NCBI GenBank assembly: GCA_021413675.1
Contig: JAIOQA010000431.1
Coordinates: 1-35,787, forward strand
From: Deltaproteobacteria bacterium
GTDB lineage: Bacteria; Myxococcota_A; Polyangia; Haliangiales; Haliangiaceae
Length of the DNA: 35,787 bases
Direction of reading: 5' to 3'
Shown here: one piece after another, positions 14,441 to 22,906 of the stretch
How positions within the stretch are numbered: position 1 is the first letter of the stretch
Layout: each line of letters begins with the position of its first letter
Position numbers and translations under genes: made by a program
The notes under the pieces: model-generated
What the model was told of the DNA's origin: nothing
The model's database searches: none
What the model saw: the letters and a program-made list of their open reading frames with translations, nothing else

Positions 14441-14472
14441 CCACCGCGCGTGATCCGCGGCGGCGCGACGCC

Positions 14473-14478
14473 TATCAT
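14473..14478 (+). promoter_or_regulatory. -10 element TATCAT, likely leaderless start
   Basis: TATCAT ends 9 nt before the tldD ATG at 14488, without a Shine-Dalgarno. Confidence 0.45.
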
Positions 14479-14487
14479 GTGCGTGCC

Positions 14488-16047
14488 ATGACGCTCACGC
14501 GCCGCTCGTTCCTCGCCGGCACTGGCGCCGGCGCCCTGGCCGCGCTCGCCCACCCGATCGCGGCGTCGGCGCGCGGCCTCTTGACCGATCCCACCCTCGA
14601 CGCGGTGATCGAGCGCGCCTTGTCGGCCGCGACCCGGGCGGGCGCGACCTACGCCGACGTGCGGGTCGTGCGCCAGCAGCGCGAGGCGCTCTACGCGCGC
14701 GAGGACAAGCTGGTCGGCGTCGAGTCGAGCGACTCGTATGGCATCGGCGTGCGGGTGCTCGCCGGCGGCGCGTGGGGCTTCGCCTCCACCCCGCGCGTGA
14801 CGCCGGCCGAGGCCGCGCGGATCGCGACCGCGGCGGTCGGCGTCGCCAGGGCCAATGCGAAGCTCCTGCGCACCCCGGTCGTGCTCGCGCCCGAGCCCGC
14901 GCACGTCGACGTCTGGCAGACGCCGATGACGAAGGACCCGTTCAAGATCCCGCTCGAGGACAAGGTCGATCTGCTGCTCGCGCTCAACCGCGAGGTGATG
15001 GCGGTGCCGGGCGTGCGCTTCGCGGCGTCGTTCCACGAGGCGACCTCGGAGTGGAAGCGGTTCGCGTCGTCGGAGGGCGCGTCGATCGAGCAGCGCATCG
15101 TGCGCATCGGGCCGGGCTACGAGGCGACCGCGATCGACGACAAGCTCGGCACCTTCGCGTCGCGCGCCCACGATCTCCCGCCGCGCCAGGCCGGCTGGGA
15201 GTACGTGACCGACTCGAGCTTGCTCGCGGACGCGCGGCGGATCGGGCAGGAGGCGGTCGAGAAGCTGCGCGCGCCGTCGGTGACCGCGGGCCCGCGCGAT
15301 CTGGTGATCGCGCCCTCGAACCTGTGGCTCACCGTGCACGAGTCGATCGGCCACCCGACCGAGCTCGATCGCGCGCTCGGCTACGAGGCCAACTTCGCCG
15401 GCACCTCGTTCGCCACGCCCGACCTCCTCCACAAGCTCCAGCTCGCGGCGCCGCACCTCACCTTCTACGCCGACAAGACCACGCCCGGCGGGCTCGCGAC
15501 CTGCGGCTACGACGACGACGGCGTCGCGACCCAGCGCTGGAACCTGGTCGAGCGCGGCGTGTTCGTCGGCTACCAGACCACGCGCGAGCAGGCGGCGTGG
15601 ATCGGCGAGCCGCGGTCGCGCGGCACCGCGTACGCCGACGGCTTCGGCGCGTTTCCCTTCCAGCGCATGCCCAACGTGTCGCTGGCGCCCGGGGCGCGCA
15701 CCCGCTCGCTCGACGATCTCGTGGCCGCGACCGACGACGGGATCCTGATCATCGGGCGCGGCTCGTGGTCGATCGATCACCAGCGCAAGAACTTCCAGTT
15801 CGGCAACCAGCTCGCCTACGAGATCAAGCGCGGGCGCCGGACCCGCATGCTCAAGGACGTCGCGTACCACGCCAGCACGATCCAGTTCTGGAACGCCTGC
15901 GATCTCGTCGGCGGCGCCGACAGCTGGGAGCTCGGCGGCGCGATGGCCGATGGCAAGGGCGAGCCGGTGCAGCTCAACCCGATCAGCCACGGCTGCCCAC
16001 CGGCGCGGTTCAAGCAGATCGATGTCGTCAACACCGGGAGGCCGTGA
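14488..16047 (+). CDS. tldD: TldD-like metalloprotease with Tat signal peptide
   Basis: The 519-residue protein begins with a twin-arginine signal (LTRRSFLAGTGAGALAALAH) and then follows the TldD family: YADVRVVRQQREALYARED, the zinc motif HESIGH (H284, E285, H289), TELDRALGYEANFAGTSFA, and a C-terminal NPISHGCPPARFKQ. TldD works as a heterodimer with TldE/PmbA, cleaving unfolded or modified peptides (microcin B17 maturation, CcdA degradation in E. coli). The upstream frame start at 14368 overlaps yaeQ and is rejected. It overlaps the next gene by one base (TGATG), as expected for subunits of one complex. A Tat signal is unusual, since the E. coli pair is cytoplasmic. Confidence 0.9.
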   Translation: MTLTRRSFLAGTGAGALAALAHPIAASARGLLTDPTLDAVIERALSAATRAGATYADVRVVRQQREALYAREDKLVGVESSDSYGIGVRVLAGGAWGFASTPRVTPAEAARIATAAVGVARANAKLLRTPVVLAPEPAHVDVWQTPMTKDPFKIPLEDKVDLLLALNREVMAVPGVRFAASFHEATSEWKRFASSEGASIEQRIVRIGPGYEATAIDDKLGTFASRAHDLPPRQAGWEYVTDSSLLADARRIGQEAVEKLRAPSVTAGPRDLVIAPSNLWLTVHESIGHPTELDRALGYEANFAGTSFATPDLLHKLQLAAPHLTFYADKTTPGGLATCGYDDDGVATQRWNLVERGVFVGYQTTREQAAWIGEPRSRGTAYADGFGAFPFQRMPNVSLAPGARTRSLDDLVAATDDGILIIGRGSWSIDHQRKNFQFGNQLAYEIKRGRRTRMLKDVAYHASTIQFWNACDLVGGADSWELGGAMADGKGEPVQLNPISHGCPPARFKQIDVVNTGRP

Positions 16048-17381
16048 TGCTGCTGCAGGCGAAGGCCAGGGCCATCACCGGCCGCGTGCTCGCGCGGATC
16101 GCGAAGACCGCGGGCGCCACCGCGCGCGTGCGGCTGTCCTCGACCCGCGGCGGCTACACGCGGTTCGCGGTCAACACCGTGACCGCCGCCGCCGAGACCG
16201 AGGACGTGACGCTGTCGGTGACGATCGCGCTCGGCCAGCGCGCCGCCGAGGCCGCGACCAACCAGCTCGACGACGGCGCGCTCGACGACGTGGTCGCGCG
16301 CGCGCTGCGCTTTGCCCGGCTCGTGCCCGAGAACCCCGAGGCGATGGCGCCGCTCGGCGCGCAGCGCTACGGCAAGGGGCCGACCGCGGATCCGCACACG
16401 GCCCGCGCCGCCGCGGTCGATCGCGCGCCGCTCGCCCAGGTCGCGCTCGATCAGGCGCGCGCCGCGAAGGTCACGATCGCGGGGTTCATCGAGCACGCCC
16501 ACGAGTCGATCTCGCTCGCGTCATCGGCCGGGCTGTGGGCGCACCACGAGTCCACGCGCGGCGCGGCCTCGTGCTCGGCGCGCACGCCCGACGCCACCGG
16601 CGCGGGCTGGGCCGGCGCGGTCGCGCATCGGCTCGTGGATCTCGACGGCGCCGCGCTCGCCAGGGTCGCGATCGACAAGGCCCAGCGCTCGGCGCAGCCG
16701 AAGAAGCTCGAGCCCGGCCGCTACACCGTGATCCTCGAGCCGGCCGCGACCGCGAGCCTGGTCTCGTTCGTGATCGGCGCGCTCGACGCGCGCGAGGCCG
16801 ACGAGGGCCGCTCGTGCTTCAGCACGCCCGGCGGCGGCACCCGGATCGGCGAGAAGCTGTTCCCGGACACGATCGTGCTGCGCTCGGATCCGACCGACGC
16901 ACCGCTCGGGGCGCGCCCGTTCGACGACGCCGGCGTGCCGCTCGCGCCCAGGACGTGGATCGATCGCGGCGCGCTCACCGGGCTGGTCACCGATCCCTAC
17001 TGGGCACAGCACCAGCACCGGGCCGCGACCGGCGCGCCGAACGGCTGGTCGCTCGCGGGCGGCGGCTCGACGCGCGAGGCGCTGATCGCCGGCGTGAAGC
17101 GCGGCGTGCTCATCACGCGGTTCTGGTACCTGGGCCTGCTCGATCCGCGGACGCTGGCCGCAACCGGCCTTACCCGCGATGGCGTGTTCCTGATCGAGGA
17201 CGGTGCGATCGCCGGACCGGTCAACAACTTTCGCTTCAACCAGTCGGCGCTCGACGTGCTCGCCAGCTGCGATGCGCTCGGCCAGACCGCGATCACCCGC
17301 GTCGACGCCGGGTTTCCGTTCCGCGCGCCGTGGCTGCGGACCCACGACTTCAACCTCGCGTCGATCTCGGAGGCGGTGTAG
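16047..17381 (+). CDS. TldE/PmbA-like protease subunit
   Basis: The 444-residue protein is the second member of the TldD/TldE pair. It has the fold markers TRGGYTRFAVNTVTAAAETE, SLVSFVIGALDAREADEGRS, GEKLFPDTIVLRSDP, NGWSLAGGGSTREALIAGVK and VFLIEDGAIAGPVNNFRFN, and lacks a HExxxH zinc motif, as PmbA does. It starts inside the tldD stop codon. Unlike its partner it has no recognisable signal peptide, so if TldD is exported this subunit would have to ride along with it. The product likely forms the cage of the active complex. Confidence 0.88.
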   Translation: MLLQAKARAITGRVLARIAKTAGATARVRLSSTRGGYTRFAVNTVTAAAETEDVTLSVTIALGQRAAEAATNQLDDGALDDVVARALRFARLVPENPEAMAPLGAQRYGKGPTADPHTARAAAVDRAPLAQVALDQARAAKVTIAGFIEHAHESISLASSAGLWAHHESTRGAASCSARTPDATGAGWAGAVAHRLVDLDGAALARVAIDKAQRSAQPKKLEPGRYTVILEPAATASLVSFVIGALDAREADEGRSCFSTPGGGTRIGEKLFPDTIVLRSDPTDAPLGARPFDDAGVPLAPRTWIDRGALTGLVTDPYWAQHQHRAATGAPNGWSLAGGGSTREALIAGVKRGVLITRFWYLGLLDPRTLAATGLTRDGVFLIEDGAIAGPVNNFRFNQSALDVLASCDALGQTAITRVDAGFPFRAPWLRTHDFNLASISEAV

Positions 17382-17398
17382 GCGCGATCGATCCGCGG

Positions 17399-17428
17399 AT
17401 CCGTCATGACAGATCCGCAATGACGGAT
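17399..17428. promoter_or_regulatory. 9-bp dyad upstream of the class V aminotransferase gene
   Basis: ATCCGTCAT (17399-17407) and ATGACGGAT (17420-17428) are exact inverted copies, centres 21 bp apart. A further partial ATGACG copy follows at about 17433. This is either an operator or a stem-loop ending the tldE transcript. Confidence 0.4.
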
Positions 17429-17509
17429 GCGCGATGACGCGCGCGGTCACCATTCCTCGACGGAAAATCCGCGCGCGATCAGGCGCGATGCGATACATGT
17501 TGCGCCGCG

Positions 17510-19261
17510 ATGCTGCCCCCCAGCGACCGCCTCATCGAGACCATCCGCTCTTCGATCATCGGTGACGACCAGGCCATCGATGGGCCCTACGGTCCGCGCC
17601 GCGTGACCTACGCCGACTACACGGCCTCGGGTCGCTCGCTGACGTTCATCGAGGACTTCATCCGCGCCCACGTGCTGCCGCTCTACGCGAACACGCACAC
17701 CGAGACCTCGGGCACCGGGCTGCAGACCACGCGCTTCCGCGAGGAGGCCCGCCAGATCATCAAGGCCGCGGTCGGCGGCGGTGACGACGACGTCGTCATC
17801 TTCACCGGCTCGGGCGCGACCGGCGCGATCAACCACCTGATCGACGTCCTCAACCTGCGCATCCCCAACGACCTCAACGATCGCTACCAGCTCGCCGCGC
17901 AGATCCCCGCCGCCGAGCGGCCGGTCGTGTTCATCGGGCCCTACGAGCACCACTCCAACGAGCTGCCGTGGCGCGAGTCGATCGCCGAGGTCGTGACGAT
18001 CCACGAGGACGAGGACGGCCACATCGATCTCGCGCAGCTCGAGGCCGAGCTCGTCCGGTTCGCGGACCGCACGCTCAAGATCGGCAGCTTCTCGGCGGCG
18101 TCGAACGTCACCGGCATCGGCACCGACGCGCGCGCGGTCGCGACCGTGCTGCATCGCCACGGCGCGCTGTCGTTCTGGGACTTCGCGGCCGCGGCGCCGT
18201 ACGTGAAGATCGAGATGAACCTGAAGGGCGAAGGCGCCGACGCCGACCTCGCCTACAAGGACGCGGTCTTCATCTCGCCACACAAGTTCATCGGCGGCCC
18301 GGGCACGCCCGGCCTCTTGATCGCCAAGCGCCACCTGTTCAAGAACCGCGTGCCGGCGTCGCCGGGCGGCGGGACGGTCGCCTACGTCTCGCCCGCCGAG
18401 CACCGCTACCTCGCCGACGTGCAGCACCGCGAAGAGGGCGGCACGCCGGCGATCGTCGAGTCGATCCGCGCCGGGCTGGTGTTCCAGCTCAAGGAGGCGG
18501 TCGGCTGGCAGACCATCCGCCACCGCGAGGAGCAGTTCATCCGCCGCGCGATCGCGTCGTGGGCGGCGAACCCGAACCTGCAGATCCTCGGCAACGTCGA
18601 TGCGTGGCGGCTGTCGATCGTGTCGTTCGTGATCCGCCACGGCGGCGACTACCTGCACCACAACTACGTGGTCGCGCTGCTCAACGATCTGTTCGGCATC
18701 CAGGCGCGCGGCGGCTGCTCGTGCGCGGGCCCGTATGGCCACCGCCTGCTCGGCATCGACCTCGACACCTCGAAGGAGTTCGAGCGCGAGATCGTGCGCG
18801 GCTGCGAGGGCATCAAGCCGGGCTGGGTGCGCGTCAACTTCAACTACTTCCTGTCCGAGACCCAGTTCCAGTACCTGCTCGACGCGATCCACATCGTCGC
18901 GACCGATGGCTGGAAGCTCCTGCCGCACTACACGTTCTGTCCGGAGACCGGACTGTGGCGCCACCGCCGCGGTCGCCCCGACGCCGCGATGCGCCTCGGC
19001 GACGTGTCGTATCGCTCGGGCAAGATGGAGTACCGCTCGCGCCACGCGACCGAGCCCGAGCACGCGCTCGCCGGCTACCTCGACGACGCGCGCCGGATCA
19101 TCGGCGAGGCGGTCGCGACCTGCGGCACCGCCACCCCGCTCGACGACGCGCCGATGACCGGCGACTTCGAGGAGCTGCGCTGGTTCGCGCTGCCCGCCGA
19201 GGTGCTCGCCGAGCTGCAGGGCAAGACGCCCGCGCGCACGCACCGCGGCTTCAGGGGCTGA
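17510..19261 (+). CDS. Class V aminotransferase-fold PLP enzyme (cysteine desulfurase-like), extended
   Basis: The 583-residue protein has the class V/SufS-type fold in its first 460 residues: ADYTASGRSL, TSGTGLQTTRFREEARQIIK, GSGATGAINHLI, EHHSNELPWRE, SFSAASNVTG, SFWDFAAAAPYV and the PLP-binding Lys K259 in ISPHKFIGGPGTPG. GGCSCAGPYG (C403, C405) lies where desulfurases place their active Cys loop. About 120 additional residues follow, including LLPHYTFCPETGLWRHRRGR. Cysteine desulfurases provide sulfur for Fe-S clusters; other members epimerise or cleave amino acids. No suf or isc genes are adjacent, so the substrate is unknown. The 3' end overlaps the converging gene by 11 bases. Confidence 0.85.
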   Translation: MLPPSDRLIETIRSSIIGDDQAIDGPYGPRRVTYADYTASGRSLTFIEDFIRAHVLPLYANTHTETSGTGLQTTRFREEARQIIKAAVGGGDDDVVIFTGSGATGAINHLIDVLNLRIPNDLNDRYQLAAQIPAAERPVVFIGPYEHHSNELPWRESIAEVVTIHEDEDGHIDLAQLEAELVRFADRTLKIGSFSAASNVTGIGTDARAVATVLHRHGALSFWDFAAAAPYVKIEMNLKGEGADADLAYKDAVFISPHKFIGGPGTPGLLIAKRHLFKNRVPASPGGGTVAYVSPAEHRYLADVQHREEGGTPAIVESIRAGLVFQLKEAVGWQTIRHREEQFIRRAIASWAANPNLQILGNVDAWRLSIVSFVIRHGGDYLHHNYVVALLNDLFGIQARGGCSCAGPYGHRLLGIDLDTSKEFEREIVRGCEGIKPGWVRVNFNYFLSETQFQYLLDAIHIVATDGWKLLPHYTFCPETGLWRHRRGRPDAAMRLGDVSYRSGKMEYRSRHATEPEHALAGYLDDARRIIGEAVATCGTATPLDDAPMTGDFEELRWFALPAEVLAELQGKTPARTHRGFRG

Positions 19262-20456
19262 GCTCCTCCGCGGAGGGCGTTTCGACGATCTCGACGCGCG
19301 TCTCACCCGCGGTCAACGCGATCGGGATCAGCACCGCGCCGTCGATCGGTTCGGGCGGCCCGGGCGTCGCGGCGAGCGACCATCCGGGCTCCGCCCGATG
19401 GATCAGGTACAGGGTCGTGGGTGCGCCGAACCGGCTCGTGAGGGTCATCGTGGTCACCCGGCGGCGGTGATCGGCGTCCTCCACCGCGGGCGTCGCGGTC
19501 ACGGTGATCCGCGAATCCCGCGTGTACGGCACCAGCGCCACGCCACCGGCCGCGACCCGCCCCAGCGCACCCTCGCCGAGGAAGCGGTCAGGGGCGTAGA
19601 TGTTGATCGGCCCGGGCGCGAGGGCGAGGCCGGTGGTGTTGGCGAAGCGCAGCGCGACGAGGGCGGCGTGCTCGAGCGCGGGGATCGCCGGATCGTGGAC
19701 GAGCACCCTCGTGCCCGAGGTCATGGTGTGGGCGAGCACCGCGCTGCCTTGCGCGCCGGCCGCCATCGCCGTGGTGACGGGCACCGTCACGCCATCGGCG
19801 CCGCGGAGCGCGCCGCCGGTGCGCGGGACGACCTCGGCGTGAAGCCAGTCGGCACGCGCGCCGCCGACAATGCGCGTGTGGATCTGCGCGACCGGCACGC
19901 CGGCGTCGATGAGGGCGTCGCGCAGCCGGGCCTCCTGCGTCTGCCGCGCGGCGATCGGCGCATCACCGCGCGCGAACTGCGTCAGCACGACCGCGCCGCG
20001 GCGGGCGACCGCGAGGTCCGCGAACGCGCGCATCGTCGCGCGATCTGCGCGCGCCCCGAGCGCCGGCGGGTCGACGAGGGACTCGTCGCCGAGCGGGTTG
20101 GTGTGCGTCGCGTGGACCCCGCGCTCGTCGGCGAGCAGCGCCCCGGCCTCGAAGAACGGGACCGGCCCGGGGGACAGCGTCACCGCCAGCGCGACGCTGG
20201 GCCAGGGCTCGGAGGTGCGGTTCTCGACGAGCCCGTAGGCCTCGAGCTCGATCGTGTCCTCGGGCTCGAGCACCGCCCGGTAGCGCGGGTGCCAGCCCGC
20301 CGCCGTCGCGATCGCCGCGGGCGCCCCGCGCCGCTCGACGTACGCGCGCCCATCAGCGTGGAGCACGACGCGCTCGATCGACGGGCGCACGGGTCCGCGC
20401 CCGCGGCTCGTGGCACACGCCGCGGTGGTCGCGATCAGCGCGATCAGGGCTCTCAT
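19251..20456 (-). CDS. DUF4139-like lipoprotein, smaller paralogue
   Basis: The roughly 400-residue protein has a lipobox (LIATTAAC), then a beta-rich domain related to DUF4139/mucoidy-inhibitor-type proteins. Residues of about 145-195 contain an OmpA-like element (RQTQEARLRDALIDAGVP, then VAQIHTRIV). The C-terminal part shares clear stretches with the neighbouring larger gene: INIYAPDRFLGEGALGRVAA, VPYTRDSRITVT and TLTSRFGAPTTLYLIHRAE. The two are tandem paralogues 42 bases apart on the same strand and probably one operon. A GTG at 20474 is an alternative start. It is probably an outer-membrane or periplasmic structural protein; no activity is known. Confidence 0.7.
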   Translation of the reverse strand: MRALIALIATTAACATSRGRGPVRPSIERVVLHADGRAYVERRGAPAAIATAAGWHPRYRAVLEPEDTIELEAYGLVENRTSEPWPSVALAVTLSPGPVPFFEAGALLADERGVHATHTNPLGDESLVDPPALGARADRATMRAFADLAVARRGAVVLTQFARGDAPIAARQTQEARLRDALIDAGVPVAQIHTRIVGGARADWLHAEVVPRTGGALRGADGVTVPVTTAMAAGAQGSAVLAHTMTSGTRVLVHDPAIPALEHAALVALRFANTTGLALAPGPINIYAPDRFLGEGALGRVAAGGVALVPYTRDSRITVTATPAVEDADHRRRVTTMTLTSRFGAPTTLYLIHRAEPGWSLAATPGPPEPIDGAVLIPIALTAGETRVEIVETPSAEELSP

Positions 20457-20498
20457 CAGAAGGCCGAGACGCACGAGCGCGGCAAAGGATCTGTGCGC

Positions 20499-22682
20499 CT
20501 ACGGGGTCGCCGCCGCCGTCGCCGGCGCAGCGAGATCCGCGAGGTGGAGCTCGGCGATCGCGTCCGCGTAGCGCACCCGCGTGACCAGCGTCTGCTCCTG
20601 CGCGTCGACGATCGCGATCGTCGTGGCCTGGACGCGATCCGAGATCTCGCGCAGCCGCTGCTGCAGGTGCCGGGCGAGCTCGCCGCCGGTGCGCGCCTTG
20701 GCCAGCGCGACGATCTCCGCCGACAGCTCGTCCTGGCGCGCGCGGTACTCGCCGGCGCGCTCGCGCAGGTTCGCGATCGTCTGGGCCTGGTCGACGAGCT
20801 GGCGGTGCAGCCCGAGGATGCCGTCGAGCTTGGCCTTGAGCGCCGGGTCGGCGTCGGGCGTGGCCACGTAGGTCGCGAGCAGATCGGTGGTCTCGGGCGC
20901 GGCCAGCGACAGCTCGCGCTCGAGCGGCCGGGTCTCGCGGATCTCCACGGTCCGGCGCTCGCCGGCCTTGAGGTGGACGGCGTAGAGGTTCGCGCCGGCG
21001 ATGCGCTCGGGCTCCGACGGCGCCTCGGTGACCTGCCACTCGTCGGACTGCCGGTGGACGACGTAGACCGTGGTCGGCGTGGTCAGGCGACTCTGCACGG
21101 TGAAGCTGGTGATGCGCTGGTCCTGCATCTCGGCGCGCACGATGCCGCGCTCGGCCGCGATGATCCGGCGCAGCTGGCGCTCGTCCCGGGCGTGCGACTC
21201 GACGACGACCTGGCGATCGAGCGCGAACGGCACGACCGAGGTGCCGTGCGGCGGGACCTGATCGGTCATGCCCTCGCCGATGAAGTGATCGGCGCCGTAG
21301 ACCGAGATCGGCCCGCCCTCGAGCGTCGACTCGGTCGGGTTCACGAGGTGCACCGCGCGGAACGCGTAGCGATCGTTGCCGCGCGCCGACACCGCGTCGT
21401 AGAGGTAGACGACCTCGCCGCTGGTCTCGGCGCGGAGGATCGGCACCATCGCGCTGGTCGCCTTCGGCACGGTCATGAGCCCGGGCACGGTGAACTGCTC
21501 CTCGCCGATCGGCGTGTCCGAGGTGGCGACCGCGGCCGGCGCGACATCGCCGAGCGGCACCAGCTCGACCCGCAGCGTATCCATGGGCGCGTTGGTCTGG
21601 CTGTGCTGCGCGATGTGCGCGGTCGGCACGCCGACGTCGACCAGCGTGTCGCGCACGCGCCGGGCCTGCTCGATGACACCCGCGGTCGGCGCGCCGGCGC
21701 GCGCGTACGTGGTGATCGCGATCGCCTTGTGGTTGGCGGCGGCGGCCTTCGCGAGCTGCGCGACCGCGTCGCGCTCGAGCTGGCGGGGATCGGGCGGCGG
21801 CGGGGCCGTGCCGGTGCCGTCGGCCTGAGAGCCCGCCGCGGTGCCGAGCGCCGCCTCGAAGGTGCGTCCCGCCACCGGGACGTTCACGGTGTACTCCTTG
21901 TCGATCGTGAGGCCCTGCGACGTGCTGGTCGGATCGATCGCCGGCGCGCTGCCAGTCACCGTGACCACCTCGCCGGTGTTGACGCCGTCGACGACGTACT
22001 GGTTCTCGAGCGAGGACGAGCCGCTGAACGACACGCCGTAGCCATCGCCGACCAGCGCCGCGGGCTCGGGCACGTTGGCCGCGATCGCCGGCAGCGGCGC
22101 GAGCGCGGTCGGCGGCGCCGCGGCGAACCGCTCGTCATCGTGCAGCTCCTCGCGCTCGATCGAGCGCACGCTCCACAGATCGAAGCGGAACGACATCGCC
22201 GAGCTGGCCCCGACGCCGATCTGCACGTCCTTCCAGTCCTCGCCCGAGGTGTTGTCGATGATCGCCCAGCCCTCGAGGAAGACCTTGTCGTCCTTGCCGA
22301 TGACCATGCGGTAGCTCGGCTTCCACGCCGGCGCCGCGGTCACGTAGGTCATGAGCACGTCGGCGCTCGAGGCCGGCACCTGCAGGCTCATCTGGATCGT
22401 GTCGCCGTCGCCGGTGCGATCGCGCGGGAACCGGACCGGCAGCGGCTGGTGGCTCTTCGCATCCGCGACCGTCAGCGACTTGAGGAAGTCGTCGACGAGC
22501 GCGCGCGGCACCGAGACCTTGAGCGTGCCGCGATCGACGTGCGCGGCGCGCTCGTAGTACGCGATGCCGTTGCGGTAGACGACCACGCGGCCGAGCGGGA
22601 CGTCGTTGACGCGGACATAAGATGACCTGGGACCGCAGGCGGCGCAGAGCGCAGCCATGGCCCACGCGAAGCGAACTCGCAT
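20499..22682 (-). CDS. DUF4139-like lipoprotein carrying a rearranged TonB-receptor plug segment
   Basis: The 727-residue protein starts at an ATG with AGGAGG a few bases upstream and has a lipobox (LCAAC). Residues of about 30-190 fit the DUF4139 beta domain (AAPAWKPSYRMVIGKDD, NTSGEDWKDVQIG). Residues of about 211-286 are instead typical of a myxobacterial TonB-dependent receptor plug: GYGVSFSGSSSLENQYVVDG first, then EVVTVTGSAPAIDPTSTSQG and IDKEYTVNVPVAGRTFE ending in AAGSQADG. In receptors the second block comes before the first, so the order is swapped here. An OmpA-like stretch (EQARRVRDTLVDVGVPTAHI), a further DUF4139 part and a C-terminal coiled coil (about 600-720) follow. It is likely a periplasmic face protein interacting with the envelope. 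Confidence 0.82.
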   Translation of the reverse strand: MRVRFAWAMAALCAACGPRSSYVRVNDVPLGRVVVYRNGIAYYERAAHVDRGTLKVSVPRALVDDFLKSLTVADAKSHQPLPVRFPRDRTGDGDTIQMSLQVPASSADVLMTYVTAAPAWKPSYRMVIGKDDKVFLEGWAIIDNTSGEDWKDVQIGVGASSAMSFRFDLWSVRSIEREELHDDERFAAAPPTALAPLPAIAANVPEPAALVGDGYGVSFSGSSSLENQYVVDGVNTGEVVTVTGSAPAIDPTSTSQGLTIDKEYTVNVPVAGRTFEAALGTAAGSQADGTGTAPPPPDPRQLERDAVAQLAKAAAANHKAIAITTYARAGAPTAGVIEQARRVRDTLVDVGVPTAHIAQHSQTNAPMDTLRVELVPLGDVAPAAVATSDTPIGEEQFTVPGLMTVPKATSAMVPILRAETSGEVVYLYDAVSARGNDRYAFRAVHLVNPTESTLEGGPISVYGADHFIGEGMTDQVPPHGTSVVPFALDRQVVVESHARDERQLRRIIAAERGIVRAEMQDQRITSFTVQSRLTTPTTVYVVHRQSDEWQVTEAPSEPERIAGANLYAVHLKAGERRTVEIRETRPLERELSLAAPETTDLLATYVATPDADPALKAKLDGILGLHRQLVDQAQTIANLRERAGEYRARQDELSAEIVALAKARTGGELARHLQQRLREISDRVQATTIAIVDAQEQTLVTRVRYADAIAELHLADLAAPATAAATP

Positions 22683-22892
22683 GACCCCTCCTGGTGGCGC
22701 CGACGCGCCGGTGGTGATGCGCGGCCCCCACGGCGCGTCGCATCGGATGATCCACGCTACGCACGACCGCGCGAAACGGTGAGCGCGGCGCGTCATCACG
22801 CGATGACAGCGATCGACCCGCTGCGAGCGCCGGTCGCGTCGCGCGGTCGCATCGCACGTGAGGCGCGGAGTCGCGCGGCCGTGTCGCGGTGC

Positions 22893-22898
22893 TACCTT
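22893..22898 (+). promoter_or_regulatory. -10 element TACCTT, likely leaderless start
   Basis: TACCTT ends 8 nt before the ATG at 22907. The 224-base divergent region 22683-22906 also holds GTCATC-acgc-GATGAC near 22793-22808, a small dyad. Confidence 0.45.
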
Positions 22899-22906
22899 CC
22901 GCCGCG

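Noticed and set aside
19398..22625. Plus-strand open frame of 1075 codons opposite the two DUF4139-like genes
   Set aside because: Arg/Asp/Gly-rich shadow without motifs. The minus-strand genes have lipoboxes and a good ribosome site.
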